In this document: in pieces, positions 7,782 through 16,832 of the stretch
How positions within the stretch are numbered: the first letter of the stretch is position 1
Layout: every line of letters begins with the position of its first letter
Assembly (NCBI RefSeq): GCF_000701665.1
Contig: NZ_JNJN01000029.1
Coordinates: forward strand, 1-35,607
Direction of reading: 5' to 3'
From: Agathobaculum desmolans ATCC 43058
GTDB taxonomy: Bacteria > Bacillota > Clostridia > Oscillospirales > Butyricicoccaceae
Length of the DNA: 35,607 bases
Translations under genes and position numbers: made by a program
Notes under the pieces: model-generated
Seen by the model: only the letters and a program-made list of their open reading frames with translations
What the model was told of the DNA's origin: nothing
Database searches by the model: none

Positions 7782-8589
7782 AAATATCTTCTGCCCCCAG
7801 TTCCTGCATTGCCTTGATATACGCATCCCCTTGTGGGTCTCGATAATGCCACAGCAAGTTGTTCTCCATAAAAGAGACTCCTTTGCCTTTAACCGTATTG
7901 GCAATGATACAAGTTGGCAACTCATCATCTGTGGACTGTAATGCCTTTCTCAACTGATCGTGATTATTCCCATTCTCTACCGAGATCACATGCCAGCCAA
8001 ACGCTTTCCATTTCTCAGCTAGATCGCCCAGGTTCATCACAGCTTCACACGTACCCATCGCCTGCATTTTATTATGATCTACAATAACTGTTAAATTTCC
8101 TAAGCGATATTGTTGAGCAAACAGTGCAGTCTCCCACACAGCACCTTCATCACATTCACCATCTCCAACAATAGCGTACACTCGATGCTTTTTGCATGAT
8201 CTTTTTGCCGCGAAAGCCATTCCTACCGCCACACATACCCCATGCCCTAAACTGCCAGTTGACAGTTCAACCCCTGGCACACCTTTGTGGGAAACATGTC
8301 CAGAAAAAACACTGCCGTCCGAATAATATTGATCCAAGCGCTCCAATTCAAAAAAGCCCATCTCTGCTAATGTTGCATAAATAGCAACGCCTGCATGCCC
8401 TTTGCTTAACACTAATCTATCGCGCTCTGGCATATTCGGGTTCTGCGGATTAATATGCATTATATCATGGTACAACACTGTCAGAATATCCACTACCGAC
8501 AGAGCTGATGCGATATGCGAAGCATGATGCTCATGTACCATACGCACGGCATCAATACGCACTCTACGCGCCAATTCCTGACTATTCAT
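7774..8589 (-). CDS. Transketolase-like enzyme, N-terminal half (diphosphate-binding domain)
   Basis: 271 residues from ATG 8589. The start is chosen because GGGGAGG lies 9 nt upstream; an alternative ATG at 8613 would overlap the rfbH stop. It has the SKGHAGVAIYATLAE segment, the STGSLGHGVCVAVGMA segment, and the thiamine-diphosphate/Mg motif GDGECDEGAVWE running to VDHNK. All are hallmarks of transketolase N-terminal subunits. It pairs with the next gene, overlapping it by 8 bases. Location inside the CDP-sugar block implies a sugar-modifying ketol transfer; no substrate-determining residue can be named here. Confidence 0.85.
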   Translation of the reverse strand: MNSQELARRVRIDAVRMVHEHHASHIASALSVVDILTVLYHDIMHINPQNPNMPERDRLVLSKGHAGVAIYATLAEMGFFELERLDQYYSDGSVFSGHVSHKGVPGVELSTGSLGHGVCVAVGMAFAAKRSCKKHRVYAIVGDGECDEGAVWETALFAQQYRLGNLTVIVDHNKMQAMGTCEAVMNLGDLAEKWKAFGWHVISVENGNNHDQLRKALQSTDDELPTCIIANTVKGKGVSFMENNLLWHYRDPQGDAYIKAMQELGAEDIYA

Positions 8590-8612
8590 TCCGTCCATCC
8601 TCCCCAGCAACA

Positions 8613-9950
8613 TCAGAGTGCTTCTTGAATCGTTTTCGCCATATAGTCGATCATCTCATCGGTCATGCCGGGATACACGCCGACCCAGAACGTATCACGC
8701 ATAATGCGATCGGTATTCTCCAGTGTGCCAACCACACGGTATCCTTCCCCAGATTTCCGCATCTCGTCAAAACACGGATGCTTAATCAGATTGCCGGAGA
8801 ACAGCATACGGGTCTGCACGCCCTTCTCTTCAATATAGCGAACCACTTTTTCACGGTTCACACCTTCGCGTACGGTCAACAAGAATCCAAACCAACTCGG
8901 GTCGCTGTTCGGCGCAGGCTCAGGAAGGATCAGCTTGTCCTGCACATCCTCCAGTGCCGCACGCAGACGTGCCCAGTTATGTTTGCGGCGCTCCACAAAA
9001 GAGGGGAACTTCTTCATCTGCTCGCAACCAATAGCTGCCTGCATATCCGTCACCTTCAAGTTGTAGCCGAAATGGCTGTAGACATATTTATGATCGTAAC
9101 CATGCGGCAGTTCACCGTATTGACCGTCAAAACGGTGACCACAAATGTTATCCCGACCAGACGGACACATGCAGTCGCGCCCCCAGTCACGGTAGGAATT
9201 GATCAGGCGATGCAGTAACGGATCATTTGTGTATACACAGCCGCCCTCGCCCATTGTCATATGATGCGGCGGGTAGAAGCTGGATGTGCCGATATCGCCA
9301 ATCGTACCTGTCAAGCGCTTTTCGCCATTGAGCATATAGGTGCTGCCCAGCGCATCACAGTTATCTTCTACCAGCCAAAGGTTATACTTATCACAAAATG
9401 CCTTGATCGCAGCCAAATCGAACGGATTGCCCAGCGTATGTGCCACCATGACTGCTTTCGTCTTTGCGCTCCGCGCTTCTTCCAATTTGCTGACATCAAT
9501 ATTATACTGCGGAATTGTTACATCAACAAATACCGGCACTGCACCATACTGGATAACCGGTGTAACGGTTGTCGGGAAACCCGCAGCAACCGTAATCACT
9601 TCATCGCCGCGCTTAATGCGGCGCTCACCCAGTTCCGGCGCCGTCAATGCAGAAAAGGCAATCAAATTTGCAGAAGACCCGCTGTTTACCAAGCTTGCAT
9701 ACTTTACACCAAGCCAGTCGGCAAATTCTTTTTCAAACCGATCTGCAAAGCGACCAGTGGTAAGCCAGAAATCCAACGAGGCATCTACCAAGCTGCACAT
9801 TTCCTTTTCATCAAACACACGCGCCGCATAAGTGATACGGTCGCCCGGTTCAAACGGCTTTTTTGCAGCTTTGTACTTCTGATAATATTGCGCTACGGCA
9901 CTGAGAATATCTTCTCGCGCTTCCTGTTCACTTGTCCAATTTCGATTCAT
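8613..9950 (-). CDS. rfbH: CDP-4-keto-6-deoxy-D-glucose 3-dehydrase (E1)
   Basis: 445 residues, normal for RfbH/AscC/DdhC. It belongs to the DegT/DnrJ aminotransferase fold but has His in place of the PMP-anchoring Lys (SSFYPPHHMTMGEGG, His229-230), the mark of a PMP-dependent dehydrase. Cysteines C260, C262 and C270 (CMCPSGRDNIC, spacing C-X-C-X7-C) with C198 (VEDNCDALG) match the ligands of the E1 [2Fe-2S] cluster. It removes the 3-hydroxyl of CDP-4-keto-6-deoxyglucose. The reaction needs an electron-donating E3 reductase (RfbI/AscD), which is not in this window. The stop overlaps a possible upstream ATG of the transketolase gene. Confidence 0.95.
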   Translation of the reverse strand: MNRNWTSEQEAREDILSAVAQYYQKYKAAKKPFEPGDRITYAARVFDEKEMCSLVDASLDFWLTTGRFADRFEKEFADWLGVKYASLVNSGSSANLIAFSALTAPELGERRIKRGDEVITVAAGFPTTVTPVIQYGAVPVFVDVTIPQYNIDVSKLEEARSAKTKAVMVAHTLGNPFDLAAIKAFCDKYNLWLVEDNCDALGSTYMLNGEKRLTGTIGDIGTSSFYPPHHMTMGEGGCVYTNDPLLHRLINSYRDWGRDCMCPSGRDNICGHRFDGQYGELPHGYDHKYVYSHFGYNLKVTDMQAAIGCEQMKKFPSFVERRKHNWARLRAALEDVQDKLILPEPAPNSDPSWFGFLLTVREGVNREKVVRYIEEKGVQTRMLFSGNLIKHPCFDEMRKSGEGYRVVGTLENTDRIMRDTFWVGVYPGMTDEMIDYMAKTIQEAL

Positions 9951-9953
9951 TGG

Positions 9954-11006
9954 TTATGCCTCCAAGTATTCCTTGATCTGTCGATCCATCTCATTTAGGA
10001 TATCGCCGCCCTGCATCCAAACTTTCGTCCATTCAACCGTCTTTTCAATCGCCTCGCGAATATGCCAACGCGGATTCCAGCCCAATGTCGCTTTAATCTT
10101 GGAGCAGTCCAACTTCAGGAAATTAGCCTCGTGCGGACCGCCATCCCAGCGGTTTTCCCATGCCATTCCTTGTCCCCATACATCACAGAACAAATCCACC
10201 AAATCTCCTGTAGTCACACAATCACAGTCATCTGGTCCTACATTATAATAACCCGCCATGGTATCATCTTCATACTGCTTTTGTGCAATCATCAAGTATG
10301 CCATGACCGGCTCTAAAACATGCTGATAAGGTCTTGTCGAATGTGGATTGCGCACCACAATCGCCTCACCCTTTCCCGCAGCCCGGATACAATCCGGGAT
10401 AATGCGGTCACGCGCAAAATCACCACCGCCGATCACATTACCTGCGCGGGCGGTTGAAATTGCAGTTTTACCATCGGCAAAAAAGCTGTTCTTATAACTG
10501 TGCGTCACCAATTCTGAGCAGGATTTAGAATTAGAGTACGGATCATAACCGTCCAACGCATCCTCCTCACGGTATCCCCAACACCATTCGTTGTTTAGAT
10601 ACACTTTGTCTGTGGTAATGTTTACCACAGACTTTACAGGTACCTGTAAAGTCCGCACGCATTCTAAAAGATTGACTGTTCCCATCACGTTGGTTTCATA
10701 AGTATATACAGGCTGCTCATAACCGGTGCGAACAATTGGCTGTGCCGCAAGATGCAGTACAATTTCCGGCTGCGCTGCGTCAAATACCCGCTTGAGATGA
10801 TCGAAATCCCGTATATCGCCGATAACGCTTGTCATGTTTTCTGCAACACCAGACAGGTAAAACAGATTCGGCTCTGTCGGCGGTTCAAAGGAATAGCCAG
10901 TTACTATGGCACCAGCACCTATCAATACGCGACTCATCCAAGCACCTTTAAAACCAGTATGTCCGGTCAAGAAAACACGTTTTCCCTTGTAGAAACTCAA
11001 ATCCAT
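9954..11006 (-). CDS. rfbG: CDP-glucose 4,6-dehydratase
   Basis: 350 residues from ATG 11006, which overlaps the rfbF stop as TGATG; the longer upstream reading only covers rfbF. It is an extended SDR with NAD motif TGHTGFKGAW, active-site TTDKVYLN, catalytic YSNSKSCSE, and the late sequence VRNPHSTRPYQHVLEP typical of RfbG. It converts CDP-glucose to CDP-4-keto-6-deoxyglucose in the cytoplasm, feeding RfbH three bases downstream. Confidence 0.94.
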   Translation of the reverse strand: MDLSFYKGKRVFLTGHTGFKGAWMSRVLIGAGAIVTGYSFEPPTEPNLFYLSGVAENMTSVIGDIRDFDHLKRVFDAAQPEIVLHLAAQPIVRTGYEQPVYTYETNVMGTVNLLECVRTLQVPVKSVVNITTDKVYLNNEWCWGYREEDALDGYDPYSNSKSCSELVTHSYKNSFFADGKTAISTARAGNVIGGGDFARDRIIPDCIRAAGKGEAIVVRNPHSTRPYQHVLEPVMAYLMIAQKQYEDDTMAGYYNVGPDDCDCVTTGDLVDLFCDVWGQGMAWENRWDGGPHEANFLKLDCSKIKATLGWNPRWHIREAIEKTVEWTKVWMQGGDILNEMDRQIKEYLEA

Positions 11007-11788
11007 CAGTCTTCCCATACCTTCCACGGAGCTTGTCCACTTACCCACATTTTTTCTAATGCTTCTTTTTCTCGTACCGTATCCATACACTGCCAGAAAC
11101 CCTCATGCTTATAGGCCATCAGCTGTCCTAGCTTGGCAACCCGTTCCAGCGGTGCACGTTCCAATACCGTGCTGTCTCCATCAATGTAATCCAAAAATTC
11201 TGGCTGGCAAACCATGAAGCCAATATTGATCATATTGCCATCGCCCTGTGTCTTTTCGCGGAATTCTCTGATTGCGCCACTATCAGCAATATCCAGCACG
11301 CCAAAACGCTGCCCTGCATTATATGCAGACATTGTGACCATCTTACCATGACTCTTGTGAAATTTGAGTAATTCTGTAATGTTCAGATCAGAAACCCCAT
11401 CACCATAAGTCAGCATAAACGGTTCAGCACCGATATAATCTTTTACACGCTTGACACGGCCACCGGTCATGGTGTTTAAGCCAGTATCTACAACCGTGAC
11501 CTTCCAAGGCTCAGATGTATTGTGATGTACAATCATCTCATTTTTACCATTAGTAAAGTCATAGGTAATATCCGAAGTATGGAGAAAATAATCAGCAAAG
11601 TATTCCTTGATAACGTGCTGCTTATATCCTGCGCAGATGATAAATTCATTGAAGCCGTACGCGGAGTATAGCTTCATAATATGCCATATAATAGGCATAC
11701 CGCCTAAGTCTACCATGGGCTTGGGTTTGAATTGGCTTTCTTCGGAAATTCGAGTGCCAAAGCCGCCGGCTAAAATCACTACTTTCAT
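11006..11788 (-). CDS. rfbF: Glucose-1-phosphate cytidylyltransferase
   Basis: 260 residues from ATG 11788, supported by an AGGAGAA ribosome site 9 nt upstream; earlier in-frame codons fall inside the preceding membrane-protein gene. The N-terminus MKVVILAGGFGTRISEES and KPKPMVDLGGMPIIWHIMK is the nucleotidyltransferase signature with the RfbF-type G-T-R-I-S-E. The GDGVSDLNI motif carries a metal-binding Asp. It makes CDP-glucose, opening the CDP-deoxysugar branch rfbF-rfbG-rfbH. A 46-bp gap separates it from the upstream gene, larger than most junctions in the operon. Confidence 0.95.
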   Translation of the reverse strand: MKVVILAGGFGTRISEESQFKPKPMVDLGGMPIIWHIMKLYSAYGFNEFIICAGYKQHVIKEYFADYFLHTSDITYDFTNGKNEMIVHHNTSEPWKVTVVDTGLNTMTGGRVKRVKDYIGAEPFMLTYGDGVSDLNITELLKFHKSHGKMVTMSAYNAGQRFGVLDIADSGAIREFREKTQGDGNMINIGFMVCQPEFLDYIDGDSTVLERAPLERVAKLGQLMAYKHEGFWQCMDTVREKEALEKMWVSGQAPWKVWED

Positions 11789-11834
11789 AGCTTCTATTCT
11801 CCTTCGGTCAAAACTGCATTTACGACTTGTTGAA

Positions 11835-13439
11835 TTATTGTCCCAACCGTACAACAATATTTCCATCCAGAAATTGAATCGAACCGTAGTTGGGATAAAT
11901 CGGCATCTTCTGAATCTCATTTAAATGCTTTTGAGAAAATTCTTCCGAATTCCCCAATAGCATATCGGGGGCAATGTAGGTTTGAATATATGCACCTAAA
12001 ATTCCCGCAGAATAAATTATGTCCGCCGCTGTGTATAGTGCCATTCCTTGAGTATGGAGACCATCTAATGTCATCCCCAAGCCACTTTGTGTCTTCAAAT
12101 AGGGGTAGGGCGTTTCACCAACAAATACTATAGGTGTTTCCGTTGTAAACTCTTTTTGCTCCTGAATCTGCGCTACAAGCGCAGTTGATTTTAGATGAAT
12201 ATTCTGGTTTTCAACTTGAATCTTTTGATATGCCTGATTATTTTTCACAAACCATACTCCCACTGGCACAATCATACTGAATGCGACACATACTGATAGC
12301 GCTTTTACAAAATAGCGTTTCTGCTCCGTTTGCAAGATCTGCTCTAAAAAAATTGGTGCACTTATGAATATCATCGTAAACGGATATACTGTAATATAGT
12401 AAAAAGAACTATTTCTACTTAAAATACCTACCAAATTAATAGACAGCGGCAAGCATACAATAACTAAGATTGCAATCAAACATACGCGCAATGGCTCTTG
12501 GAACAATTTTCTCTTCCGAAGCAAAAGAATAATCAGAATTAGGTTGATAACCACCACAAAGGTGTATACCGCCGAAACAAAGTGACTATAGGTGCCTAAT
12601 ACATCTTTGAAAATAAAATTTACAACATCTTTATAAGCTTGCACTGCAGATTGTATCAAAACTGCCGGCGCTAAATTGCTCGACATATTATTAATGCCCT
12701 TATAATCTGTAAGTACTTGTCCTGCTAATTGCAATTTCATTTGTAAAACAGCATAATATATGCCAAGAGCCACTATGATCTGACCAATGAATCGGAATCC
12801 CATTTGTATGACAGTGCGACATTTTTTTTGAGGGTTCAAGAGGCAAGATACACTGTATAAAACCAAAATAGAAACTGCAAATCCAACATACGCCTGATAT
12901 GCTGCAACTGATAAAGTAAGAAGCGCAATCCCTAAGAAATTTAAAAACACATCTCGCTTAATCATAAAATACGCCGAAACCACTGCTAACAGTGCTGTTA
13001 GCATAAAATAGTCACAGGCATTATAAAGCATAGTAGTTGCCACTGAAGGAAAAGCAGCAAATACGGCTCCTACAAGATAAGAATAGTATTTTGATTGAAC
13101 ACCAAAAATGGAGCATATCAGACCACTAATGCAAGCAATTGCTGCTATGCCAACAATGCTCCCAACATAATACATAATGACAGGGCCTTGATACGACATT
13201 AAAGGTGTTACAAACCATTTTCCCTGCGATAAGAGCCAATCCATATTTGTGCCATACAGAACCAAAGCATCATGGTTGAATAGCAGATTTGATAGTTTCA
13301 CAAAGTGAACTAATACACCCGTGAGCATGGCAGAAATAAATGCGCTCTTGAAGCATATATTTCCAATTGTCTCTTTCAAAAGGTCATGCAAATAGCATCC
13401 ATGTTTTTTTCTACCCCGTTTCATTTTCTGATTATACAT
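11835..13439 (-). CDS. GtrII-like polytopic membrane glycosyltransferase
   Basis: 534 residues with about eleven hydrophobic segments. An early outside loop holds the acidic motif LLFNHDALVLYGTNMDWLLSQGKWF, and SVAAYQAYVGFAVSILVLY matches the conserved YQAY region of the GtrII (Glucos_trans_II) family. GtrII enzymes add glucosyl side groups to surface polysaccharide from polyprenyl-phosphate-glucose, depending on GtrA and GtrB, which lie further along this operon. The C-terminal 150 residues are a soluble domain. The gene is AT-rich compared with the rfbFGH block that follows. About 60 bp separate it from the aminotransferase gene upstream. Confidence 0.75.
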   Translation of the reverse strand: MYNQKMKRGRKKHGCYLHDLLKETIGNICFKSAFISAMLTGVLVHFVKLSNLLFNHDALVLYGTNMDWLLSQGKWFVTPLMSYQGPVIMYYVGSIVGIAAIACISGLICSIFGVQSKYYSYLVGAVFAAFPSVATTMLYNACDYFMLTALLAVVSAYFMIKRDVFLNFLGIALLTLSVAAYQAYVGFAVSILVLYSVSCLLNPQKKCRTVIQMGFRFIGQIIVALGIYYAVLQMKLQLAGQVLTDYKGINNMSSNLAPAVLIQSAVQAYKDVVNFIFKDVLGTYSHFVSAVYTFVVVINLILIILLLRKRKLFQEPLRVCLIAILVIVCLPLSINLVGILSRNSSFYYITVYPFTMIFISAPIFLEQILQTEQKRYFVKALSVCVAFSMIVPVGVWFVKNNQAYQKIQVENQNIHLKSTALVAQIQEQKEFTTETPIVFVGETPYPYLKTQSGLGMTLDGLHTQGMALYTAADIIYSAGILGAYIQTYIAPDMLLGNSEEFSQKHLNEIQKMPIYPNYGSIQFLDGNIVVRLGQ

Positions 13440-13500
13440 TTTAGCCCCTCACATTCATGAAAGTGTTCTGAATATAAAGATTTAATAAAGCATTCCCTTC

Positions 13501-14595
13501 CTAATAGCAGTTCATAATTTCACAAACATATTCGATTTCTCTTTCAGTCATTCCAATATATAGAGGCAGACTTAATACGCTCTCCGCAATCTCCTCCGAA
13601 ATAGGAAACGAACCCTTGCCATATCCCAAATACTGCATACTTTTTTGAAGGTGCATCGGAATAGGGTAATGAATCTGAGTATGTATCCCTTTTTCTTCCA
13701 AATACGCCTGCAAATGATCTCTCTTCGGGCAACGAATCACGAAAAGATGCCACACATGTTCACGCCCAGATCCTATTTTCGGTAATATCAATTTAGAATT
13801 TTCAATATTTTGTAAATAGGTTTTTGCAATTGCTTGGCGTTCTTCTGTCCACTTTTCCAAATGATGTAGCTTAATTCTCAAAAATGAAGCTTGTATTTCA
13901 TCCAATCGCGAATTAATTCCTGCTAAATCATGAACATACTTAACTTTTGATCCATAACATCCAAGTTCATGAATCCGCTCTGCTATCTCTTCACGATTAG
14001 TAACAACAGCGCCACCATCGCCCAAAGCCCCCAAATTCTTGCCCGGATAAAAGCTAAAAGCAGCTACATCTCCTAATGTTCCTGTACGTTTTCCATGAAA
14101 AGTGGCCCCATGAGCTTGCGCGGCATCTTCAATAACCCAAAGGTTATGCTCCTTTGCAATATGGGAAATGGCTGTCATATCAGCAGTTTGCCCGTAAAGC
14201 TGTACAGCAATAATGGCTTTGGTTTTTTCTGTAATCATAGGCTCAATTTTAAATGGATCAATTGTAAACGTATCAGCACACACATCGCACAAGACAGGTT
14301 TTGCTCCTGCGTACTTTACAGCAAGGGCCGTGGCGATAAATGTGTGCGCTGGTACAATCACTTCATCCCCTTCTCCGATTCCTAGAGCCTGCAAAGACAA
14401 AGAAATTGCATCCAGACCATTGCCTACACCGACACCAAAGGAGGCTCCGCAATACTGGGCAAACTCTTTTTCGAACTTTTTGTATTCCGTACCCTGAATA
14501 AACCATCCGTTATCATAACATTTCTCAAAAGCCTTCATCATTTCTGCACGAATCTGTTCATGCATATGATGAAATGTAGAAAACGGAATATCCAT
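13501..14595 (-). CDS. DegT/DnrJ/EryC1 aminotransferase, FdtB/QdtB-type
   Basis: 364 residues. PLP-binding Lys186 sits in FSFYPGKNLGALGDGG, with Asp157 in VIEDAAQAHGA and the substrate segment YGSKVKYVHDLAGINSRLDEIQA. These fit sugar 3-aminotransferases that act on dTDP-3-keto-6-deoxyhexoses. It directly follows the FdtA-like ketoisomerase gene (stop 14599, start 14595, with an AGGGAA ribosome site), the usual order in dTDP-Fuc3NAc and dTDP-Qui3NAc pathways. It uses glutamate as probable amino donor. Fuc3N versus Qui3N depends on the ketoisomerase stereochemistry, which cannot be resolved here. Confidence 0.85.
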   Translation of the reverse strand: MDIPFSTFHHMHEQIRAEMMKAFEKCYDNGWFIQGTEYKKFEKEFAQYCGASFGVGVGNGLDAISLSLQALGIGEGDEVIVPAHTFIATALAVKYAGAKPVLCDVCADTFTIDPFKIEPMITEKTKAIIAVQLYGQTADMTAISHIAKEHNLWVIEDAAQAHGATFHGKRTGTLGDVAAFSFYPGKNLGALGDGGAVVTNREEIAERIHELGCYGSKVKYVHDLAGINSRLDEIQASFLRIKLHHLEKWTEERQAIAKTYLQNIENSKLILPKIGSGREHVWHLFVIRCPKRDHLQAYLEEKGIHTQIHYPIPMHLQKSMQYLGYGKGSFPISEEIAESVLSLPLYIGMTEREIEYVCEIMNCY

Positions 14596-14598
14596 TAT

Positions 14599-15051
14599 TT
14601 ATTCCCTCATTTCAATTTTAGACTGAAAATATGATATAGCCTCTACTTCATAATCGTCATAGCACCGAATATAATCCAACTCACTATAGTGCTCACTTGC
14701 CAACACCATCAATACCGCACCATCCGAAAAATCGAACATTTCTCGCCAAACCATATGTCCGATAAACAACCCTTCTGCCGGATTGCTCAATTCAACTACT
14801 TGTTCCTCAAATGGTGTTTTTACTCTAATCTTCACACTACCATGCAAACAAATCAATACCTGTTCTAATTGGCGGTGAGAATGAAAGCCGCGTGTCATAT
14901 CTCTTGGTACGCGTGTGATATAATACACACGGCGAATAGGAAATGGGATATCACCCTCTGCTTCGAGCGGCGTTAAATGTCCCAACTTACTGTCACCGAT
15001 ATCTCGAAACTGTATCATTCTTGTGTTGGGCAGCATTCTATTATTCTTCAT
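14599..15051 (-). CDS. dTDP-4-keto-6-deoxyglucose 3,4-ketoisomerase (FdtA/QdtA family cupin)
   Basis: 150 residues from ATG 15051; ATG 15066 and 15036 are possible alternatives. It is a small RmlC-like cupin with the active-site histidines H57 and H59 in FHSHRQLEQVLICLHGSVK, as in FdtA/QdtA. The C-terminus SEHYSELDYIRCYDDY is also typical. It would shift the keto group from C4 to C3 of the RmlB product, supplying the adjacent aminotransferase. Its start overlaps the end of the GNAT gene by 11 bases, so the two are probably translationally coupled. Confidence 0.87.
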   Translation of the reverse strand: MKNNRMLPNTRMIQFRDIGDSKLGHLTPLEAEGDIPFPIRRVYYITRVPRDMTRGFHSHRQLEQVLICLHGSVKIRVKTPFEEQVVELSNPAEGLFIGHMVWREMFDFSDGAVLMVLASEHYSELDYIRCYDDYEVEAISYFQSKIEMRE

Positions 15052-15604
15052 AAATATGAATCTCATGCAGAAATGGATGTGTAGTATAAAATTGTTCTTT
15101 TGTCGCCATCAATTCACATTCATAGCCACCATTTTCAAACGGATGCTTTCCTGTAATCGTATAACCAAGCCGACGTGCACGCTTCATACTTGCTACATTA
15201 TCCTCATGAATTCTGGCAACAATTTTTTCAAGCCCCAGCTTTTCAAAACCAATATATACTGTCATCAATTCGCTATAGAAGCCTAGCGATTTGCCGCGCG
15301 CATCGTCATCACCGATAATTGTTTTTCCGACTTCTGCTGTGTTCCCAACAAATTCGTAGAGTGATGCAGAACCGACAAGCCGTTTTAAGTCAACCGTTTC
15401 TTCGACCGAAAACGAAATAACATCCGGATCTTCCTGATTATTTTTATACCACTTTTCCTGCATTTCTGGTGTAATTTTTCCTACTGGAGTGAGATAACGC
15501 GATAACATCTCATTATTTCTCCAAATACGATAAAGTTCAATATCTTCATGCCACACAGGTCTAATTTTGCAGTTTTTATACTCAGCACAGTAACGATGCT
15601 TCAT
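15041..15604 (-). CDS. GNAT-family N-acetyltransferase, likely for the 3-amino sugar
   Basis: 187 residues with the GNAT layout: N-terminal WRNNEMLSRYLTP, acceptor loop, acetyl-CoA region GDDDARGKSLGFYSELM (a variant R/Q-X-X-G-X-G/A) and the late HEDNVASMKRARRLGY seen in RimJ-like and sugar N-acetyltransferases. Its position immediately before the ketoisomerase and aminotransferase genes makes it the best candidate for N-acetylating the dTDP-3-amino-3,6-dideoxyhexose. In the well-known Fuc3NAc and Qui3NAc systems this step is done by a left-handed beta-helix enzyme, so a GNAT here would be a different solution. Ribosome site GAGGG precedes the ATG. Confidence 0.8.
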   Translation of the reverse strand: MKHRYCAEYKNCKIRPVWHEDIELYRIWRNNEMLSRYLTPVGKITPEMQEKWYKNNQEDPDVISFSVEETVDLKRLVGSASLYEFVGNTAEVGKTIIGDDDARGKSLGFYSELMTVYIGFEKLGLEKIVARIHEDNVASMKRARRLGYTITGKHPFENGGYECELMATKEQFYTTHPFLHEIHIYEE

Positions 15605-15622
15605 ATCAATCCCTCACTCATT

Positions 15623-16828
15623 TCAAAAATACAAACTTATATACTCTGTAATGCAACAATACACCGCCGAGCAGATATACAATGGAACAAAGAGAATTCC
15701 AAAAATGCCCAATACATATCCCACTCCATAAAGAATCGAACAAACAGCTACAGAAACTTTGGCTGCAATGCCAACAATTGAAGCACAAATCGAAATTGCT
15801 TCTGTAATTCCCGGCATTAAGAACAGCAGCAGCACTGCAAAAAGAAGCGGATGCCATGCTCGACCAGAACATTGATGATAAACAACCTTTGCCATTCGCT
15901 GAAACACAATAGCGGGGTGTGAACACCCATAGTGAATTATTCCGATTAGCCCGTTCTTTTTATCTCTATAATGAAAATCTGTCCACGCCGCATCCTGTTT
16001 ATGCCGAAATTTCACTTTTTCTCGAACTTCCGGATCTACTCGATCCAAATATGGTGCGACATCATTTTCATATGTTCGATTTAGATCACACAAATATCGA
16101 TAATACGTGCTATTGGTACCAGCAGTATTGCCATGGCTAACACCACCGCTCCGGTGTCTGATAGATGGGAAGTCAAGATAGACGATTGGAATATGCTCTC
16201 GTGCCAAACGTAGATGCAGCGACCAATCTTCAACCAAATCATAAGATTCATCAAATTTTCCGTACTTTTCAAAAAATGTCTTTTTAAAAAAAGTACTTAC
16301 AGATGGTAAATATGCATGTTGAACTAGCTCATTCAAAAGCTGATCGTCATTTTGCTTCCCCAACAGTAAATCACGAATATGCGGCTGAACAAAATAATAC
16401 TGCAGTTCATCCATATCCTCATTATACATCGCAGTCTGCGCCATTAAGATATCTGCATCAGAACGTGCTTCCAATCCTTCTACATAGCGCATAACTACAG
16501 CAGAATCTTCTATCACGTCATCCGCAGACAAACTCATCACATATTCACCAGTTGTGAGCCCTACAGCACGGTTAAGATGTTTGACTGTCCCAATATTCTT
16601 TTCATTGTGATTAAACTTTACGGAAATGATATTTTCTCGTCGATGCATTTGAACATATGCGTCCAACTCTTCCTTTGGAAAATCAGAAGAGCCATCATCA
16701 GAAATCAGAAGTTCAAGCTTCGGATATTCCTGTGATAATACTGATGCAATGGCTTCATAAATATATTGGAAATTTTTATAGCAAAGAACAATGACACTAA
16801 CCAATGGATATTCTTTTATTCTTTCCAT
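15623..16828 (-). CDS. GT2 glycosyltransferase with C-terminal membrane helices (third of three paralogues)
   Basis: 401 residues. The N-terminal GT2 domain starts PLVSVIVLCYKNFQYI, with ELLISDDGSSDF and the metal-site region SLSADDVIED. The acceptor/catalytic region FDESYDLVEDWSLHLRLARE is shared with the two preceding genes. Residues after about 320 form two or three hydrophobic helices (LLFAVLLLFLMPGITEA and further), suggesting membrane attachment near the exporter. It starts 4 bases after the preceding gene. The sugar donor is unknown. Confidence 0.88.
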   Translation of the reverse strand: MERIKEYPLVSVIVLCYKNFQYIYEAIASVLSQEYPKLELLISDDGSSDFPKEELDAYVQMHRRENIISVKFNHNEKNIGTVKHLNRAVGLTTGEYVMSLSADDVIEDSAVVMRYVEGLEARSDADILMAQTAMYNEDMDELQYYFVQPHIRDLLLGKQNDDQLLNELVQHAYLPSVSTFFKKTFFEKYGKFDESYDLVEDWSLHLRLAREHIPIVYLDFPSIRHRSGGVSHGNTAGTNSTYYRYLCDLNRTYENDVAPYLDRVDPEVREKVKFRHKQDAAWTDFHYRDKKNGLIGIIHYGCSHPAIVFQRMAKVVYHQCSGRAWHPLLFAVLLLFLMPGITEAISICASIVGIAAKVSVAVCSILYGVGYVLGIFGILFVPLYICSAVYCCITEYISLYF

Positions 16829-16832
16829 AACT

